Below, in pieces: positions 61,833 to 64,000 of a stretch of 64,000 nt of DNA. The stretch's first letter is position 1, and each line of letters starts with the position of its first letter. Below the pieces are notes generated by a model. It made no database searches. It saw nothing but the letters and a program-made list of their open reading frames with translations, and had not been told where the DNA came from. The position numbers and the translations under genes were made by a program. The DNA is from an uncultured Duncaniella sp. (GTDB lineage Bacteria; Bacteroidota; Bacteroidia; Bacteroidales; Muribaculaceae), in the NCBI GenBank assembly GCA_910587515.1, contig CAJULW010000014.1:108051-172050 (forward strand). Reading direction: 5' to 3'.

Positions 61833-61840
61833 CAAATTTA
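61833..61840 (-). promoter_or_regulatory. -7 box of the polyprenyl synthase gene, nearly touching the start codon
   Basis: TAAATTTG (61840 to 61833, minus strand) leaves 9 nt to ATG 61823, predicting a leader of only about 2-5 nt. The -33 element is poor. Confidence 0.45.
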
Positions 61841-61876
61841 CAAAATTTTTCGGTTCAGGAATGACATTACAAGCCA

Positions 61877-61915
61877 TAAAAAAGAATGCGCCCACCCGCA
61901 CAGCGGATAGACGCA
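61877..61915 (-). terminator. terminator of the exported Ig/OB-fold protein gene
   Basis: A 13-bp stem with three G-T pairs (61915-61903 with 61899-61887) and a 3-nt loop is followed on the minus strand by TTCTTTTTTATGG. Confidence 0.7.
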
Positions 61916-61953
61916 TATTTTTAGGGTCAGAAACACGGGCTTACCGTCCGCTC

Positions 61954-63450
61954 TTATCTGATGATCACTTTGCTGATCTTGCCGCCCTGACGACGGATAA
62001 AGAGACCGTTTTCGGGATTCTCTACACGTACGCCCTGAAGGTTGAAATATTCGACCGGAGCGTTCTCGTCGACAACGATGTCATCGATACCGGAACCATC
62101 GGCCTCCTCGATCAATACCGGCTGGAACTGAACGTTACCATTATAAGAACTCTTAATGCCGGTTACGTTGTATTTCTTACCATCATAATCAGTGGGAAGC
62201 TTAAGGCCAAACTGATTATAGCCGGTCAGATTGTCCTCGCCAAGTTTAAATGTGATGTTCTTGGAACTTATAGTAGAAATTTCAAGATTATTTATCACAA
62301 GATAAGCAAGCGCGCTTTCATTGTTGAATTGTCCAAGAGTACTTACCTCGGTCGGTTTGATCTCATTATTGCCTGTAGCGGCTTTGAATCCGACCGGCTG
62401 AGTCAACTGTGGATTCTTTCCGTATTCAGCGTAAAGGCCCTGGAATCCTCCGGGGATCACGTCTCCGGATTTGTATGTCTGATCTACGGTGCCATATACC
62501 AACATCCGACCTGAGTTGTCCTGCACAAAGAGATTAAGACCGATCTGATATATCACAGACACGTCGCCTTTAATGATTACAGGATTTTCAGCATCTTTCT
62601 TCGCAAGGAAGGCAGCGATGTCAGCGACCTCTTCCACCACATTGAGAGTATATGTGGCCGTACCTTCATTGAACGCCTCGTTAGCATTGCATGATGCAGT
62701 AATCACAGTGACACCGGCAGCTTTAATTGTGACTTCACCGCTCGTGCTGTTGACAGTTGCCACAGCTTCGTTGCTTGAGCTGTAGACAGCGGCAGCGGTA
62801 GTAGCTTTGGTCAGCGTGGGAGCAGTAAACGCATTACCGAAAATAACGGTGAAATCCGTTACCTCACCGAATGACAGCTCAGGCATCTGCTTGCCGGGAT
62901 CAATATTGGAATTGCCGTTGAAAACGAGCGAGCTGACAGCGATATTACCGTTTTGTCCGGTCGCCTGCATATCGAAAACTATACGGTAATATAGCTTTTT
63001 TGCGGGAGCAGAAAGCGTAAATGTCTTTTCACCTGCGGAATAGTCTGCAGATGGAAGAGCTACCGTCTCCGCTATCGTTGCGAAATCCGCTGTGGTGGAA
63101 GTCTCAAGTTTAACGGAAGAAACCTTATCCGCTTTAGCGAAAGTCTTAAAATTGATCACAATCGAAGTTATTTCCTCGGGAACCGCAAACGCAGTCGCTA
63201 TCGACGCGACAGAAGCATCCGATTTTCTTCCACACCTGATTTCATCCGCCCAACCACTTTTATTATTGTTAAAAGCAGTGATATCCCATTTGTTGTCTCC
63301 CAACGAATATGTCCATGTACCTGTATATGCAGTATTGGGCTCCTGGTTATCGGCATAATTACCACCAAAACCAAGGGTATACAGTGCCTCAGCGGCCGAA
63401 GCACCCAAAGCAATAAGCACGAGTGCGAGCGAGAGTAAAGTTTTCTTCAT
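61954..63450 (-). CDS. large exported protein with BIG2-like and OB-fold-like domains
   Basis: A 498-aa secreted protein with a signal peptide (about 1-20, ending ASAAEA). A first beta-sandwich (about 22-180) precedes a bacterial Ig-like domain 2 segment near 190-275 (VYSSSNEAVATVNSTSGEVT). An OB-fold-like domain follows at about 280-450 (FLAKKDAENPVIIKGDVSVI, NLFVQDNSGRMLVYG). The C-terminal block VEYFNLQGVRVENPENGLFI ending SKVIIR is the short sorting-tail style common in Muribaculaceae and Prevotella secreted proteins. No catalytic motif was seen; a binding or adhesive role is plausible. Its upstream -7 box is at 63532-63539. Confidence 0.8.
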   Translation of the reverse strand: MKKTLLSLALVLIALGASAAEALYTLGFGGNYADNQEPNTAYTGTWTYSLGDNKWDITAFNNNKSGWADEIRCGRKSDASVASIATAFAVPEEITSIVINFKTFAKADKVSSVKLETSTTADFATIAETVALPSADYSAGEKTFTLSAPAKKLYYRIVFDMQATGQNGNIAVSSLVFNGNSNIDPGKQMPELSFGEVTDFTVIFGNAFTAPTLTKATTAAAVYSSSNEAVATVNSTSGEVTIKAAGVTVITASCNANEAFNEGTATYTLNVVEEVADIAAFLAKKDAENPVIIKGDVSVIYQIGLNLFVQDNSGRMLVYGTVDQTYKSGDVIPGGFQGLYAEYGKNPQLTQPVGFKAATGNNEIKPTEVSTLGQFNNESALAYLVINNLEISTISSKNITFKLGEDNLTGYNQFGLKLPTDYDGKKYNVTGIKSSYNGNVQFQPVLIEEADGSGIDDIVVDENAPVEYFNLQGVRVENPENGLFIRRQGGKISKVIIR

Positions 63451-63531
63451 AAGCTATTAATTTTTAGTTTATTATATTTCACTATGCTTTTTGGAGTTTT
63501 AAAATCCCATAGAGAAGAAGCTATTCTTTTA

Positions 63532-63539
63532 CAAAGGTA
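63532..63539 (-). promoter_or_regulatory. -7 box upstream of the exported Ig/OB-fold protein
   Basis: TACCTTTG (63539 to 63532, minus strand) fits TAnnTTTG; the -33 element is not at the usual distance. The leader would be about 75 nt. Confidence 0.4.
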
Positions 63540-63798
63540 AGCCCAAAACGCACAACATTATATAACAAATATGTTAAATTTCGCTAAGCCAAAGAACAGA
63601 TATCTATTCGGCTTATAACATATCATACATTTCCCATAACGCACGCATTCATGTCATGAATAGAGAAAAGTAATATATACTTGCTGAGCTTAACTGTATG
63701 AATTTTCCGATCCTCCGATCAGGCTATATATCGAGACCTCCATTTGGGAAGAATGGAAACGTCGTCCGAATAAATATTTAAAATTTACGTTCAAAAAG
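63540..63798. other. AT-rich intergenic stretch, nothing recognised
   Basis: This stretch lies between the divergent promoters of the exported protein gene and tRNA-Asn. It contains no ORF with protein-like composition and no strong hairpin. Confidence 0.4.
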
Positions 63799-63829
63799 TT
63801 GCATAATAAAAAAATAACACGTAATTTTG
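63799..63829 (+). promoter_or_regulatory. promoter of tRNA-Asn
   Basis: TTG at 63799-63801, a 20-nt spacer and TAATTTTG at 63822-63829 match the Bacteroidota consensus. The mature tRNA begins about 60 nt after the predicted start. Confidence 0.6.
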
Positions 63830-63895
63830 CATCGCAAAAATCAGTGGGGCAATCCATATTTTTTGCCGTGAGACAAGCGAGTCTCGTAAATTCAT

Positions 63896-63969
63896 GCTTC
63901 AGTAGCTCAGTTGGTTAGAGCACCTGACTGTTAATCAGGGGGTCGTTGGTTCAAGCCCATCCTGAAGCG
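63896..63969 (+). tRNA. tRNA-Asn (anticodon GTT)
   Basis: A complete cloverleaf. The 7-bp acceptor stem GCTTCAG/CTGAAGC has discriminator G. The D arm contains AGCTCAGTTGGTTAGAGC. The anticodon stem CCTGA/TCAGG has loop CTGTTAA and anticodon GTT at 63930-63932. The T arm contains GGTTCAAGCCC. CCA is not encoded. It has its own promoter. Confidence 0.97.
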
Positions 63970-64000
63970 CGATCAAAAAAAACACATATATTAGAAACTC

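Noticed and set aside
1..64000. CRISPR array, prophage, insertion sequence or integron
   Set aside because: No direct-repeat arrays, transposase, integrase or phage structural genes were seen, and gene style is uniform across the window.

Overview
The window reads as a chromosomal segment of a Bacteroidales bacterium, most likely a Muribaculaceae-like gut commensal; the family level is my inference from protein style and gene content, and I could not run a search. Support for the phylum is direct. Many upstream regions carry the Bacteroidota -7 box TAnnTTTG, several with a TTG or TTTG about 18-20 nt before it. Secreted proteins end in type IX-secretion-like tails. GH97 and C10 (streptopain) enzymes are present, as is an AUR1-like lipid synthase. 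No phage, transposon, CRISPR array or rRNA operon was seen; almost everything is ordinary chromosomal coding sequence with tight gene spacing.

Layout. 1-616: a decayed gene fragment (-) and the rplS promoter. 617-5080 (+): rplS, a small membrane protein on the opposite strand, hpt, adk, xseB and an M13 metallopeptidase. 5251-16088 (-): a lipoprotein with an Ig-like domain, a CE2-like SGNH esterase, metH, yifB/comM, an NhaC-type antiporter and a WYL regulator. 16265-20018 (+): SemiSWEET, pheT, yebC. 20135-20677 (-): an AlkD-like HEAT-repeat protein. 20796-23165 (+): a patatin fused to an outer-membrane barrel.

23170-30181 (-) is the most interesting block: nine tightly packed genes, pdxA - nucleotidyltransferase - ATP-grasp enzyme - PgpA-type phosphatase - GtrA - CDP-alcohol phosphatidyltransferase - AUR1-like PAP2 synthase - a second, divergent CDP-alcohol phosphatidyltransferase - HAD phosphatase. 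It resembles the Bacteroides phosphoinositol/inositol-sphingolipid locus. It lacks the myo-inositol-phosphate synthase gene and adds an ATP-grasp protein, a cytidylyltransferase-like protein and a second transferase with an altered active-site motif. I read it as a phospho-polyol lipid head-group pathway whose product may be new.

30467-36000 (+): ctpA-type protease, mfd, and a small His/Lys-rich exported protein. 36045-42032 (-): overlapping recQ and recJ, mscS, and a clostripain-like lipoprotein. 42216-47508 (-): six exported proteins of unknown function forming one envelope module. Upstream lies a structured RNA of about 300 nt (47590-47897, -) with its own canonical promoter. 48171-49838 (+): a TGS/ThrRS-like/uridine-kinase fusion. 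49923-52747 (-): ettA, def, ruvX. 52854-60706 (+): a SusB-like GH97, two tandem C10 proteases and a small lipoprotein. 60849-63450 (-): a polyprenyl diphosphate synthase and an exported Ig/OB-fold protein. The window closes with tRNA-Asn.
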